A stretch of 64,000 nucleotides of DNA from Frateuria_A sp035695185 (GTDB taxonomy: Bacteria; Pseudomonadota; Gammaproteobacteria; Xanthomonadales; Rhodanobacteraceae): assembly GCF_035695185.1 (NCBI RefSeq), contig NZ_DASSES010000206.1:10064-74063 (forward strand). Direction: 5' to 3'. The position numbers and the translations under genes are program-made. This document shows positions 26,765 to 36,130 of the stretch, in pieces. Every line of letters starts with the position of its first letter. Position 1 is the stretch's first letter. The notes beneath the pieces are model-generated. The model made no database searches, had not been told where the DNA came from, and was given only the letters and a program-made list of their open reading frames with translations.

Positions 26765-27463
26765 CTACATCGCTTCCTTCAGGCCACTGCGGATCAACCA
26801 CCAGTTCACCGGATACGCCGTGGCGAAGCCGGCGAGCATGGCCAGTTGCATGGCGAACCAGAACTCCGGCGTATCGACGGCGGCGATATGGCCGTAGGCG
26901 TGCCGGAACAGCCCGAACTGCAGCAACGCCATGCCGCCGTACATGCCGACCTGCCATGCGGCGAGCGACAGGGTGTCGGCCTTGAGCGCGGCCACCACGC
27001 CCTCGCGGAAGGAGAGCCCGCGCATCGGCACGATGGCGAAGTACTGGAACACGATGCCGAGCAGGAAGGCGAAGAGGAAGTCCAGCACCCACACGGCGAA
27101 GGTCTTCTCGGCGAACAGCCAGTGCCAGCCGAACCAGGTGGCGGTCACCGGGGCGGCGAACGCCAGCCATTCGGCGGCCAGGTCGCCCAACGTGCAGCCG
27201 CTGCCGCAATGCAGGGCACCCTTGGCGACCACGGCCGGAAACGGAGGCTTGCCGCGCGATGCCTTCGCATCGGCGGGCGTGGCCAGTTGCCAGTACGCCA
27301 GCACCACCAGCACGCTGCCGAAGAGGGCGCAGACCGGCCATACCACGTTCATGATGGCCATCCGCTCGGGACGACGCATCACGGCGATGCCGATGCCGAT
27401 CGCGCAGGCGCCGCCGAGCACGAGCATGGCGAGCGCACACTGGTGAAGCCAGCCGGGAAACAT
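26765..27463 (-). CDS. DUF4396 membrane protein
   Basis: 232 residues with about six TM helices, belonging by its overall sequence to DUF4396. Typical segments are FGWHWLFAEKTFAVWVLDF, LLGIVFQYFAIVPMRGLSF and the ending FATAYPVNWWLIRSGLKEAM. Two Cys lie in a loop (LHCGSGCTLGD), giving CxxxC, which may bind a metal or form a disulfide; many members have this. It might be a copper or other metal-related membrane protein, but the role is not established. Start ATG 27463 precedes the first TM helix. Confidence 0.82.
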   Translation of the reverse strand: MFPGWLHQCALAMLVLGGACAIGIGIAVMRRPERMAIMNVVWPVCALFGSVLVVLAYWQLATPADAKASRGKPPFPAVVAKGALHCGSGCTLGDLAAEWLAFAAPVTATWFGWHWLFAEKTFAVWVLDFLFAFLLGIVFQYFAIVPMRGLSFREGVVAALKADTLSLAAWQVGMYGGMALLQFGLFRHAYGHIAAVDTPEFWFAMQLAMLAGFATAYPVNWWLIRSGLKEAM

Positions 27464-27524
27464 CCATCCAGCCTACGCATCGACGATGGTCAAACAGTGA
27501 ACGCGGCCATGCCGAGGTCGCGGG

Positions 27525-29054
27525 TCAGCGGTCGTCTTTTTCCATCCAGCGGCGCAGCGCGTGGCGGAACGCCAGTTCCTCGTGCTCCACGCGGTCCTCC
27601 TCCTCGCGCAGCACGCGCAGTAGCGAGAAGCACACGGCCACCAGCACCAGGGCGAAGGGCAGGGCGCTGATGATCGCCATCGAGCGCAGGCCATCGAGCC
27701 CGCCCGCGAGCAGCAGGATCGCCGCGACCGCCGCCTGCGCGACGCCCCAGACCACCTTCTTCCAGGCCGGCGGGTCCAGCTCCCCGTGCGAGGACATCAT
27801 GGCCAGCACCAGCGTGGCCGAATCGGCCGAGGTAACGAAGAAACTGAGCAGCAGCGCGGTGGCCAGCACGGCCATCAGGTTCGCCCACGGCAGCACGTCG
27901 AGTACCTGGAAGAGCACCTGCTCCGCACCGTGGGCGTAGGCGGCCACCAGGTCGGCGGAGCCGGCCAGCTGGATGTGCAGCGCGGTGCCGCCGAGCGCGG
28001 CGAACCACACGAAGCTCAGCAGCGCCGGAACCGCCAGCACGCCGGCGATGAACTCGCGCAGGGTGCGCCCCAGCGAGACGCGCGCGATGAAGGCACCCAC
28101 GAACGGCGCCCAGCTGATCCACCAGGCCCAGTAGAAGATCGTCCAGTCGGCCACCCAGGTGCCGCGGGCGAACGGCGTCATGCGCAGGCTCATCGCCGGC
28201 AGGTTGTTGAGGTACTGCCCGAGCGTGCTGGTGAAGGCGTCGAAGATGAAGCCGGTCGGGCCGAACGCCAGGAACGCCAGCAGCAGCGCGAGCGCCAGCG
28301 CCATGTTGAGGTTGGACAGCCACTTGATGCCGCGATGCAGGCCGGTGGTGGAGGACAGCAGGTAGAGCACCAGGGCGACGGCGATGATGCCCAGCCGCGT
28401 GGCCGCCGTCTGCGGCACGCCGAACACGTGGTTGAGCCCGGCGCCGATCTGCAGCGCGCCGAAGCCAAGCGAGGTCGCCACGCCGATGGCCGTGGCCAGG
28501 ATCGCCAGGATGTCCACCGCCCGGCCCAGCCAGCCGTCGACGATGCGGCCGCAGAGGGGACGCAGCAGTTCGCTGATCAGCCCGCGTGCTCCGCGGTTGA
28601 ACTTGAACCAGGCCAGCGCCAGGCCGAGCACCGCGTAGATCGCCCACGGATGCAGGCCCCAGTGGAAGAACGAGTAGCGCAGCGATGCGCGCGCAGCTGC
28701 GGCGCTCATCGGCGCGATGCCTTCCGGCGGCGTGGCCAGGTGCGAGATGGGCTCGGCGGCGCCCCAGAACACCAGCCCGATACCCATGCCGGCCGAGAAC
28801 AGCATCGCGAACCAGGTCGGGGCCGAGAACTCGGGTTGCGCATCCTCGCCGCCGATGCGCAGCCGCGCGAAGCGGCTGAAGAACAGGTACACCAGGAACG
28901 CCACCATGAAGAACACGACCAGCAGGTAGAACCAGCCGCCGTAGGTGATCGTGCCGTTGAGCGTCGCGTGCATGGACGCCGAGAGCCGCTCGGGAGCCAC
29001 GCTGCCGACCAGCACGAGCAGCGCCAGCATGGCGAGGGCGATTGCGAAAACCAT
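27525..29054 (-). CDS. BCCT-family transporter (betaine/choline/carnitine type)
   Basis: 509 residues with twelve TM helices, a sodium- or proton-coupled importer of quaternary-ammonium osmolytes. Signatures are MLFSAGMGIGLVFWGAAEPI in TM3 and the Trp-rich TM8 WTIFYWAWWISWAPFVGAFI, followed by ARVSLGRTLREF. ATG 29054 follows CGGAG at six bases, better than the upstream GTG at 29090. The C-terminal tail is basic (RHALRRWMEKDDR), which in osmosensing members such as BetP is regulatory. No choline-oxidation genes are adjacent, so substrate (betaine versus choline) is open. Confidence 0.93.
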   Translation of the reverse strand: MVFAIALAMLALLVLVGSVAPERLSASMHATLNGTITYGGWFYLLVVFFMVAFLVYLFFSRFARLRIGGEDAQPEFSAPTWFAMLFSAGMGIGLVFWGAAEPISHLATPPEGIAPMSAAAARASLRYSFFHWGLHPWAIYAVLGLALAWFKFNRGARGLISELLRPLCGRIVDGWLGRAVDILAILATAIGVATSLGFGALQIGAGLNHVFGVPQTAATRLGIIAVALVLYLLSSTTGLHRGIKWLSNLNMALALALLLAFLAFGPTGFIFDAFTSTLGQYLNNLPAMSLRMTPFARGTWVADWTIFYWAWWISWAPFVGAFIARVSLGRTLREFIAGVLAVPALLSFVWFAALGGTALHIQLAGSADLVAAYAHGAEQVLFQVLDVLPWANLMAVLATALLLSFFVTSADSATLVLAMMSSHGELDPPAWKKVVWGVAQAAVAAILLLAGGLDGLRSMAIISALPFALVLVAVCFSLLRVLREEEDRVEHEELAFRHALRRWMEKDDR

Positions 29055-29334
29055 GATGCACTCCGTGCCGGGCAAGGCGGTCGTCGTCACGCGACCGCAC
29101 GAGCCGGTCGCTGCCAGGGGTCCGGAATAGCCGCTTGCCGAGGATCGTGGCGTGAACGGCGCCCCGCCGTGTCATCCACGGCACGCGAAGGTCGGCCGTG
29201 GCCTGTTCCGCGCGCCGGCGCTCCAGCCGATGGAGCCCCGGGTGACTTGACGCCGGGTTGAGGGCGGACGGGCCACAGTGTGCGATCACTTTCGGCTCGT
29301 CGGCGGCACCGGCGGCCGCGCGACAGGAGCACCC

Positions 29335-29871
29335 ATGGACGTCACCCAGTTGATTCTCGACGACCACCACGAACAGCGTCGGCTGTTCGCCATGCTGGAT
29401 GAGATCGACCGCAGCGACCAGGCCACGCTGGGTGCACTCTGGGACCAGCTGGCCGACTTCCTCGAAGTGCACGCCGAGGCGGAGGAAAAGCATTTCTATC
29501 CCAGCCTGCTGCGCCGGGGCCAGGGGGCGGGCAGCAAGGCCGATGCCGTAGGCGAGACGCTCGACGCGATCAAGGACCACAACGACATCCGCGACGCGGT
29601 CGCGCAGGTGGTCCGTCACGAGGTCGGCACCGATGCCTGGTACCAGGCGGTGGCGGCGGCACGCAAGGCCAACAGCACCCACATGGGCGAGGAGGAGCGC
29701 GAGTCGCTGGCGGACTTCCGTCGGCACGCGCCCCTGCAGACGCGTCACGACCTGGCCGTGCGGTTCGCTGCGTTCGAGGCCGCTCATCGCACCGGCGTCC
29801 GTGCCCGCGACAAGGATCCGGAAGCCTACGTGCGCCGGGCTGGCAGCCAGGGTCCGGGTGCGACTCCCTGA
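29335..29871 (+). CDS. Hemerythrin-domain protein
   Basis: 178 residues of a hemerythrin/HHE cation-binding fold in the N-terminal 130. The iron-ligand pattern is visible: DDHHEQRRLF, HAEAEEKHFYPSLL, KDHNDIRDAV and STHMGEEERESL. These proteins bind O2 or NO at a di-iron site, or serve as iron-repair factors. The C-terminal part is basic and probably flexible. ATG 29335 follows ACAGGAGC; an upstream reading from 29278 adds unrelated residues. Function as oxygen/NO handling would fit the FNR-like boxes elsewhere in the window, though none lies beside this gene. Confidence 0.88.
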   Translation: MDVTQLILDDHHEQRRLFAMLDEIDRSDQATLGALWDQLADFLEVHAEAEEKHFYPSLLRRGQGAGSKADAVGETLDAIKDHNDIRDAVAQVVRHEVGTDAWYQAVAAARKANSTHMGEEERESLADFRRHAPLQTRHDLAVRFAAFEAAHRTGVRARDKDPEAYVRRAGSQGPGATP

Positions 29872-29932
29872 GGATCGCGCTCCTACAGCTCCCGTCGGAA
29901 CCGGGGGCGATGCGGGAAGCGCGGCCCTGCGC

Positions 29933-31825
29933 TCAGGGCGCCGGCGTGACCCCGCCCGGGTCCACCCCGGGCGAGGCCAGGTCGCGCATGCCCGCCAGCC
30001 GGTCCGACAGCGCCACCCGGTCCCTGCCGCCACGCTTGGAGCGGTAGAGCGCCTCGTCGGCGGCCCGCAGCAGGGTGTCGGCGTCCTCCCCGTGCAGCCC
30101 GAACACCGCCACGCCGATGGAGACGGTCACGCGCAGCCCGTCTTCGATGCCTTCCAGCGCGAAGCGGTGCCCGGCGATGGCCTGGCGCAGGCGCTCGGCG
30201 AAGGCCATCGCGCCATCGACGTCGCCCTCGGCCACCACGAAGAGGAATTCCTCGCCGCCCAGGCGCACGGGCAGGTCCGCGCTGCGGCTGGCCGCACGCA
30301 TCAGGTCGGCCACCCCGGCAATCACGCGGTCGCCCACCGCATGGCCGTAGGTGTCGTTGACGTGCTTGAAGTGGTCGATGTCCAGCGCGACGAACGACAG
30401 GCCCCGCCCGCGCCGCAGGGCGAGCGGGATCTGCACGCTCAGGTATTCCTCCAGGAAGCGCCGGTTGCACAGCTGGGTGAGCTCGTCGGTGATCACCAGC
30501 TGCTGGAGCTCCCGCTGTTCCTCCCGCGCACGGCTCTGGATGCGGGCCTTCTCCAGCGCCATGGCCAGCAGCTTCACCGCCGCCAGCAACGTGCGCTCCT
30601 GCATCCGGCTCGGCTGCCGGCGGCGCGGCGACAGGGCGATCAGGAACCCGATGGTGCCGGCGGAGGCGGGCAGCGGATAGATCGCCATCAGGCCCAGCCC
30701 GGTGGCGGCGACCCGGGCTTCGATCTGGCGACCGTGGGTTTCGCCGCCGGGGTCGGGCGGGCACAGCGGACCGGCATCGTGCAGCGCCGGTTCCAGCGAA
30801 GGGTCGGCAGTCGCCACGGCGACCTGGCGCAGGCAGCCCTCGGCGTCGTAGATCTGCGCGATCGCCGCCTCGGTGATGCGGTAGGTGGTGAGGATCTCGC
30901 AGGTGCGTCGGGCCAGCTGCTGTTCGCCCAGGTCGGCGGTCGCCAGCGCCGCGGACAGCGCCGAAAGGGTCTGCAGCTCGTTCCGGCGCGCCCGCTGGCG
31001 CTCGCGCATCACGTACAGGCCCAGCAGGCCGAGGCCGAACACGCCGCCGCCGGCGGCGATGGCGCCCAGCAACCAGCGATGCCAGGCGGGAGGCGGCGGC
31101 TGCAGCACCTGGAGGTCGGCCGGGCGGTAGACGATCAGCTGGTAGCCCTCGTTGTAGGGCCAGCGCGGCTTGTGGATCGACATGACGCCGGTCGCACGCA
31201 CGCGCGTACCCTGCGGGAAGTGCTTCCAGTCGAAGCGGCTGACCACCGGCTCGGGAATGAACAGGGTCAGGCGCGCGCCGTCGTCGCCGGTGAGGTGCAT
31301 GAGGCCGAAGTTGTCCAGCGACAGCGTGTCGACCCGGCCCTGGGTCCGCACCAGGCGACCCTGGTACGCCGGATCGCTGGCGAGGGAGGCGCCGATCGCA
31401 AGTGGGGCCGCCGAGGGGCCGCGTGCGACCACCTGGATGCGGGCATCCTCCAGCTGGGGCGCGCCGCGATAGAGCTCGACCCGGCCCCATGCCTCGACGA
31501 TGTCGCCTTCGCTCAGCGGCACCGTGGAACTCCGGTTGTACAGCGCGATGCCACCGGTCGCGTCCTGCACGAAGACGTAGAGCCCCTGGCTGCGCAAGGC
31601 TCCGGAGGGGATGTTCACCGTGCCGCGGACATGGACCCACTGGTGCCGGCGGTCGGGAACGGTGTCCCGGTTGGCGTCGGTGCGTACCGCGGCGATCGCT
31701 TCGAGCGCCGCGGGCTGTTGTGGCGCGCTCGCCGTCGTGCCCGTTGCCGCCGGCCGGGTGGCGCACGGTGCGGCCGAGGTGGCCAGCGCCAGCGTCAAAA
31801 ACATCAGTGCGCGTAGGGAAGGCAT
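29933..31825 (-). CDS. Diguanylate cyclase with periplasmic tandem OB-like domain and GAF-like region
   Basis: 630 residues. A signal-like N terminus precedes a periplasmic part with two OB-like beta modules (HVRGTVNIPSGAL and YVFVQDATGGIALYN; then LVRTQGRVDTLSLDNFGLM). One TM helix follows (WLLGAIAAGGGVFGLGLLGLYV, about residue 258). The cytoplasmic side has a GAF-like segment (about 290-430), a helical linker and a GGDEF domain with ALDIDHFKHVNDTYGHAVGD and active site RLGGEEFLFVV. It should synthesise cyclic di-GMP in response to a periplasmic cue. Convergent with the hemerythrin gene and divergent from an S9 peptidase. Confidence 0.9.
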   Translation of the reverse strand: MPSLRALMFLTLALATSAAPCATRPAATGTTASAPQQPAALEAIAAVRTDANRDTVPDRRHQWVHVRGTVNIPSGALRSQGLYVFVQDATGGIALYNRSSTVPLSEGDIVEAWGRVELYRGAPQLEDARIQVVARGPSAAPLAIGASLASDPAYQGRLVRTQGRVDTLSLDNFGLMHLTGDDGARLTLFIPEPVVSRFDWKHFPQGTRVRATGVMSIHKPRWPYNEGYQLIVYRPADLQVLQPPPPAWHRWLLGAIAAGGGVFGLGLLGLYVMRERQRARRNELQTLSALSAALATADLGEQQLARRTCEILTTYRITEAAIAQIYDAEGCLRQVAVATADPSLEPALHDAGPLCPPDPGGETHGRQIEARVAATGLGLMAIYPLPASAGTIGFLIALSPRRRQPSRMQERTLLAAVKLLAMALEKARIQSRAREEQRELQQLVITDELTQLCNRRFLEEYLSVQIPLALRRGRGLSFVALDIDHFKHVNDTYGHAVGDRVIAGVADLMRAASRSADLPVRLGGEEFLFVVAEGDVDGAMAFAERLRQAIAGHRFALEGIEDGLRVTVSIGVAVFGLHGEDADTLLRAADEALYRSKRGGRDRVALSDRLAGMRDLASPGVDPGGVTPAP

Positions 31826-32039
31826 GGGCGGCTCGCGGGCGCCTCCTGGAGGTGAGGCGATCTACCTATCGGCAGGCGCCGGCAAATCTATAGCCGCGGG
31901 CGGCGCCGGGCGGCCTGGCGACGGCGGACCTGTCCGGCATGGCGGCCGATGCACTCGCCGCGCCTGGCGGCGCCGCGCTACAGTCGTTCGGGAGCCGCGG
32001 CCCGGCCGCGGGCGGCGTCGGCGCGGGGAGGACCTCACG

Positions 32040-34007
32040 GTGAATGCACGTCGATGGATAGGCGCGATGGGGTTGCTGTGCGTCATGGCACTGCAGGCGC
32101 GACCGGTGTCCCTTGCCGATCTCGCGCGGCACATGCAGTACGACGCGGTGAAGATCTCGCCCGACGGCAGCTACGTCGCCGCCACGGCGGTGGTCAAGGG
32201 CCACACCGTGCTGGCGCTGGTGCGGCTCGCGGACATGAAGGGCCAGCTGGTACGCCCGCGCGAGGGGGATGCCGTCACCGGTTTCTGGTGGGTGTCGCCC
32301 TCCCGCGTGGTGTACACGGTAGGCATGCGCGTCGGCGGCTACGACGCGCCGCTGCCCTCGGGTGAACTGTACGGGGTCAACGCGGACGGGACCGGCGCGC
32401 AGATGCTGTTCGGCGCTCGCAAGCGCGGCATGGACACCGGCTCGCTGGTTCCGCGGGTGACCAGTACGCGCGGCACGGCCGAATTCATCGCGGCGATCCC
32501 CGGCGACCCGAACCACGCACTGGTCTCGGTCGGCCTGTGGGATGCCGGCAGCGAAGACGAGAGGGTGGCGACCGCCTACCGCATGGACGTGCGCACAGGC
32601 GCATTGATCAAGCTGCTCGACGCGCCGATGCGCGGAGCCCGTTTCCTGGCCGACCACCGCGGACGCATCCGCTTCGCCTGGGGCGAGGACGAACATGGCG
32701 AGGCGCGGGTCTTCCAGCATCCGCTCGACGGCAGTGGCTGGAAGGCCATGCCGGCATTGCGCTCCGGGCGCTCGATACCGATCGCGTTCGACCGCGATGA
32801 CAGCGCGGCCTACTTCACCTGTCCCGGTACCCCCACGGGCTTCGGCATCTGCCGCTGGACCGAGGCCAAGCCGGGGCTGGAGCAGGTCTGGAGCAACCCG
32901 GACGTCGAGGCGGACGGGCTACTGCAAGGTCTGGCGGAGGGCGACATCATCGGCGTGGCTTACATGGATGGTCGCGCCGCCATCGCGCCATTCGACATGC
33001 ACTCGCCTGCGGCGCAGGCGCTGGTGGCGCTGATGAAACAGTTTCCGGGGGAGAGCGTGCGTTTCGTCTCCGGCACCCGCGACGGTCGCCTGAGCGTGGT
33101 GCTGGTGGAGGCCGACGCCGATCCGGGCACGTTCTACCTGTTCGACGCCCGCGCCGACACCTTGACACCACTGCTGCGCAGGGCGTCGTGGATCGCCCCC
33201 CTGTCGATGGCGACCAAGCAGCCGTTCGAGTTCACCGCGCGTGACGGCCTGAAGCTCCAGGGCTACGTGAGCTATCCGCCCGGCCATGAGCACGACAGGC
33301 ATCTGCCGACCGTGGTGGTGGTGCATGGCGGTCCCTTCTTCGTGCGCGACCGCTGGGACTACGACGCCGACGTGCAGGCGCTGGCCACGCACGGCTACGC
33401 CGTGGTGCAGGTCAACTTCCGCGGTTCCGGCGGCTACGGCTACGCCTTCGAGCAGGCCGGCTGGCGCGAGTGGGGTGGCCGCATGCAGGACGACGTCACC
33501 GACGCGACCCGCTGGGCGATCGGGAAGGGGATCGCCGATCCGCGGCGCCTGTGCATCTATGGCGCCAGCTATGGCGGGTATGCCGCGCTCGAGGGGGCGG
33601 TCAAGGAGCCCGGGCTGTACAAGTGCGCCATCGGCTACGTCGGCATCTACGACCTGCCCCGCATGTACCGCGATGGCGACACGCACGAGTCGACCGCCGG
33701 CAGGAACTTCCTCGCGCGCCAGGTGGGTGACGACATGGCCGAGCTGGCCAGGCGCTCGCCGGTCAACCAGCTCGACGCCCTCCAGGCCCACGTGATGCTG
33801 GTGGTCGGCGACAAGGACGAACGCGTTCCGCCGATCCAGGGCCTCAGCCTGCACAAGGCGTTGCTCGAGCGGAACGTCGCCCATGTCTGGCTGGAGAAGC
33901 CCGACGAGATGCACGGCTTCTACGACGAGGACAACATCACCGAGCTGTACACCCGGATGATGGAGTTCATCGAGGCGAGCATCGGCCCGGGGGGCGGTTC
34001 CCATTAG
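32040..34007 (+). CDS. Exported S9-family prolyl-oligopeptidase-like peptidase
   Basis: 655 residues. The start is GTG 32040, preceded by GGGGAGGAC; the N terminus is a signal peptide (WIGAMGLLCVMALQA). A WD40-like propeller (residues 20-400) precedes the alpha/beta-hydrolase catalytic domain. Nucleophile Ser510 lies in YGASYGGYAAL, acidic residue in VGDKDERVP and His in DEMHGFYDE near the end. Similar to dipeptidyl/acylaminoacyl peptidases of the S9 family. It probably degrades peptides in the periplasm. Divergent from the OB-GGDEF gene, with about 214 bp between. Confidence 0.92.
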   Translation: MNARRWIGAMGLLCVMALQARPVSLADLARHMQYDAVKISPDGSYVAATAVVKGHTVLALVRLADMKGQLVRPREGDAVTGFWWVSPSRVVYTVGMRVGGYDAPLPSGELYGVNADGTGAQMLFGARKRGMDTGSLVPRVTSTRGTAEFIAAIPGDPNHALVSVGLWDAGSEDERVATAYRMDVRTGALIKLLDAPMRGARFLADHRGRIRFAWGEDEHGEARVFQHPLDGSGWKAMPALRSGRSIPIAFDRDDSAAYFTCPGTPTGFGICRWTEAKPGLEQVWSNPDVEADGLLQGLAEGDIIGVAYMDGRAAIAPFDMHSPAAQALVALMKQFPGESVRFVSGTRDGRLSVVLVEADADPGTFYLFDARADTLTPLLRRASWIAPLSMATKQPFEFTARDGLKLQGYVSYPPGHEHDRHLPTVVVVHGGPFFVRDRWDYDADVQALATHGYAVVQVNFRGSGGYGYAFEQAGWREWGGRMQDDVTDATRWAIGKGIADPRRLCIYGASYGGYAALEGAVKEPGLYKCAIGYVGIYDLPRMYRDGDTHESTAGRNFLARQVGDDMAELARRSPVNQLDALQAHVMLVVGDKDERVPPIQGLSLHKALLERNVAHVWLEKPDEMHGFYDEDNITELYTRMMEFIEASIGPGGGSH

Positions 34008-34012
34008 CAGGG

Positions 34013-34043
34013 CAGGCGGGTGGCCAGCGAAGGCCGCCCCGCC
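34013..34043 (+). terminator. Imperfect hairpin after S9 peptidase
   Basis: GGCGGGTGGCC and GGCCGCCCCGCC can pair imperfectly around an AGCGAA loop just after the S9 stop. No T run; low certainty. Confidence 0.35.
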
Positions 34044-34059
34044 ACTCGTCATTGCTCCC

Positions 34060-34242
34060 CTAGCGGCGGGGCTTGCCCTTGACCGGCTGGCGCTCGGGCG
34101 TGCTGCCCGGATGGCCTTCGTCGCGCGGTGAAAAGGGAACCCGCTTGTAAGTCGGAGCCTTGTCCGCGGATGGGGCGGGGCGGTTGCCCTGGTAGATGCT
34201 GTGGATGTCGGACAGCGAGGTGGCGGGTTGCTTGTGCGACAC
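34060..34242 (-). CDS. Small basic protein of unknown function
   Basis: 60 residues starting at GTG 34242 with a strong AGGAG (34250-34254 on the plus strand as CTCCT) seven bases away, which is why I consider it real. The sequence (SHKQPATSLSDIHSIYQGN..., ending ERQPVKGKPRR) is hydrophilic, Pro/Lys/Arg-rich and without hydrophobic segment, so it is likely cytosolic and partly disordered. No homolog recognised. It is convergent with the S9 peptidase and lies beyond the end of mtfA on the same strand. Confidence 0.5.
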   Translation of the reverse strand: MSHKQPATSLSDIHSIYQGNRPAPSADKAPTYKRVPFSPRDEGHPGSTPERQPVKGKPRR

Positions 34243-34413
34243 GGTACGGCTCCTGGGCCGCACGGGTGCGGCGATGGCGGGAAGGCATCGCGCGCCCGGA
34301 CATCGACGCGAGGGCTGGTTGCCCCGACACCATGCGCCTGCCGCCGTTAGCCGGGGGTTATTCGCCGAAGCCGGCGAGGCCCGGCGGGTGCTCGCGCCAG
34401 GACAGGCGCGGCA

Positions 34414-35169
34414 TCAGTAGGGATGCTGCCGGTAGAACTGCGCCAGCTGCCGGTAGACCTCCGGCAGGTGCTGGCGCAGGGTGGCCGGGGCCTCGAAGAA
34501 TTGTTCGCTGGCCACCGCGAAGAACTCGGCCTCGCTTTCCAGTCCGTACGGGTCGATCGGCAGGGACAGCCCGTCGCGATGGTCGTCGCGCAGCCGGTTC
34601 CATGCGCCGGAAAAGACCTCCGTCCAGGCGCGGCGATCCATCCGCCGGTGCAACGGCGGGAAGCCATTGGCACTGCCGTTGAGCAGGTCGAGCTTGTGCG
34701 CCATTTCGTGGACGACCACGTTGCGGCCCGGCCGGTTTCCGGCATCCAGCACGTCCGCCCACGACAGGATCACCGGCCCGCGCCCCCATGCCTCGCCGGC
34801 CATCACGTCGCGGGTCTGGTGCACCACGCCCGCCGCGTCCGTGCGCGTGCGCCGCGGGATGAAGGCATCCGGATAGACGATCACGCTGTGCCAGCCGTCG
34901 TACCAGTCCAGGCCCAGTTTCAGGATCGGGACGCACGCGTGGGCCGCGAGCAGGACGCGGTCGGCGTCGTCCAGTGCCAGTCCCTGGACCGGCTCGATCG
35001 ACTTGCCCTGAAGGAACAGCGTGGCCAGCACGCGCAGCGCCGCCTGGTCCGATGCGCCCATCCGGCGCGCGGGGGCGCACCGGCGCAGCGCGTCCTGCCA
35101 AAGGGAGTCGGCGATGGGATGCCGGGCGACGATGCGGCGTACGCGCCAGTTGCGGATCTTGTCGAGCAT
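34414..35169 (-). CDS. mtfA: MtfA-type zinc peptidase (M90 family)
   Basis: 251 residues, typical of MtfA (DgsA/Mlc anti-repressor and zinc aminopeptidase). The zinc motif HEMAHKLD is followed by the downstream glutamate region EAEFFAVASEQFFEAP. The KIRNWRVRRIVARHPI start and LGLDWYDGWHSVIVYPDAF are familiar in the family. ATG 35169 begins MLDKIRNWRV; the longer reading upstream is unlikely. In E. coli MtfA binds Mlc to regulate glucose uptake; whether a Mlc homolog exists here is unknown. Cytosolic. Confidence 0.9.
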   Translation of the reverse strand: MLDKIRNWRVRRIVARHPIADSLWQDALRRCAPARRMGASDQAALRVLATLFLQGKSIEPVQGLALDDADRVLLAAHACVPILKLGLDWYDGWHSVIVYPDAFIPRRTRTDAAGVVHQTRDVMAGEAWGRGPVILSWADVLDAGNRPGRNVVVHEMAHKLDLLNGSANGFPPLHRRMDRRAWTEVFSGAWNRLRDDHRDGLSLPIDPYGLESEAEFFAVASEQFFEAPATLRQHLPEVYRQLAQFYRQHPY

Positions 35170-35369
35170 GGCCCCTGCGGGAAGAAGTCCGGGCGTCGCA
35201 AGCAATCAGGGCGGTATGTGCTTTTTACAAGCGGAGGAAAGCCACGCCGCCGGTCCGTCCGCGACGGCACCGGTCGCGGTGTCGATCCGCGCGCGGCCGG
35301 ATCGTCGTGGAGATGGCAGTCTCCGCTTGCGCCAGCCTTCCGTGATCCCGACCGACGAGGAGTTCCAGG

Positions 35370-36038
35370 ATGACCATCACCATCACCGCCTTCGAACGTT
35401 CGCCCGACGGGGGCAAGGGGCTGGCACGCGACACCCGCGTCCGCTGGGCGCTGGAGGAGGCGGGGCAGCCCTACGCGGTACGCCTGGTGTCGTTCCAGGC
35501 GATGAAGCAGCCTGCGCACCTGGCGCTGCACCCGTTCGGGCAGATTCCCACCTACGAGGAAGACGGGCTCGCCCTGTTCGAGACCGGCGCGATCGTCTTG
35601 CATATCGCCGAGCGCCATGCGGGCCTGTTGCCGGACGCGGACCCCGCCCGGGCGCGGGCGATCGCGTGGATGTTCGCGGCACTCAACACGGTCGAGCCGC
35701 CGATCCTGGAGCTGGTCACCGCGAAGATCCTCGAGGGCGACAAGCCATGGGCGGCGGAACGCCTGCCGCTGGTGCTGGAGCGCATCCGCACCCGGGTCGG
35801 TCAGCTTTCCACGCGTCTGGGCGAGGCCGACTGGCTCGACGGCGCGTTCAGCGCAGGCGACCTGATGATGGTGTCGGTGCTGCTCAGGCTGCGGCCGTCG
35901 GGGGTGCTGGACGAATTCCCGAACCTGGCCGCCTATGTCGCCCGCGGCGAAGCGCGGCCGGCCTACCGGCGCGCCTACGCCGCGCAGGCGGCGGTGGCTG
36001 CCGGCCAGCGGGCGGCCGCCGGCGGCGCAGGGGCCTGA
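35370..36038 (+). CDS. Glutathione S-transferase family protein
   Basis: 222 residues. A thioredoxin-like N-terminal domain carries LALHPFGQIPTYEEDGLALFETGAIVLHI, where the cis-Pro and ETGAI match GST G-site strands. An alpha-helical C-terminal domain follows (WLDGAFSAGDLMMVSVLLRL). Catalytic residue (Ser/Tyr/Cys) is not clear from the N terminus (TITITAFERSPDGGKG). It likely conjugates or reduces electrophiles with glutathione in the cytosol. Start ATG 35370 follows AGTTCCAGG. Divergent from mtfA. Confidence 0.88.
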   Translation: MTITITAFERSPDGGKGLARDTRVRWALEEAGQPYAVRLVSFQAMKQPAHLALHPFGQIPTYEEDGLALFETGAIVLHIAERHAGLLPDADPARARAIAWMFAALNTVEPPILELVTAKILEGDKPWAAERLPLVLERIRTRVGQLSTRLGEADWLDGAFSAGDLMMVSVLLRLRPSGVLDEFPNLAAYVARGEARPAYRRAYAAQAAVAAGQRAAAGGAGA

Positions 36039-36130
36039 TGTTCCGGGTGTTGCCTTGAGGGCGCGGGCGGCGGCGATGCCGGCCATCGCATCCGTTCGTC
36101 GCTCGACCTCGACGAGGCGCGCCCCGCGCC

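Noticed and set aside
29872..29888. REP-like sequence GGATCGCGCTCCTACAG
   Set aside because: It resembles GTAGGAGCGCGATCC-type REP elements, but only one short copy is present and no partner hairpin or REP cluster was seen.
32601..32625. Sites resembling FNR half-palindromes inside genes (for example TTGATCAAG at 32606 and TTGACCGGGATCAC near 17317)
   Set aside because: They lie within coding sequence and deviate from the palindrome; not credible regulatory boxes.
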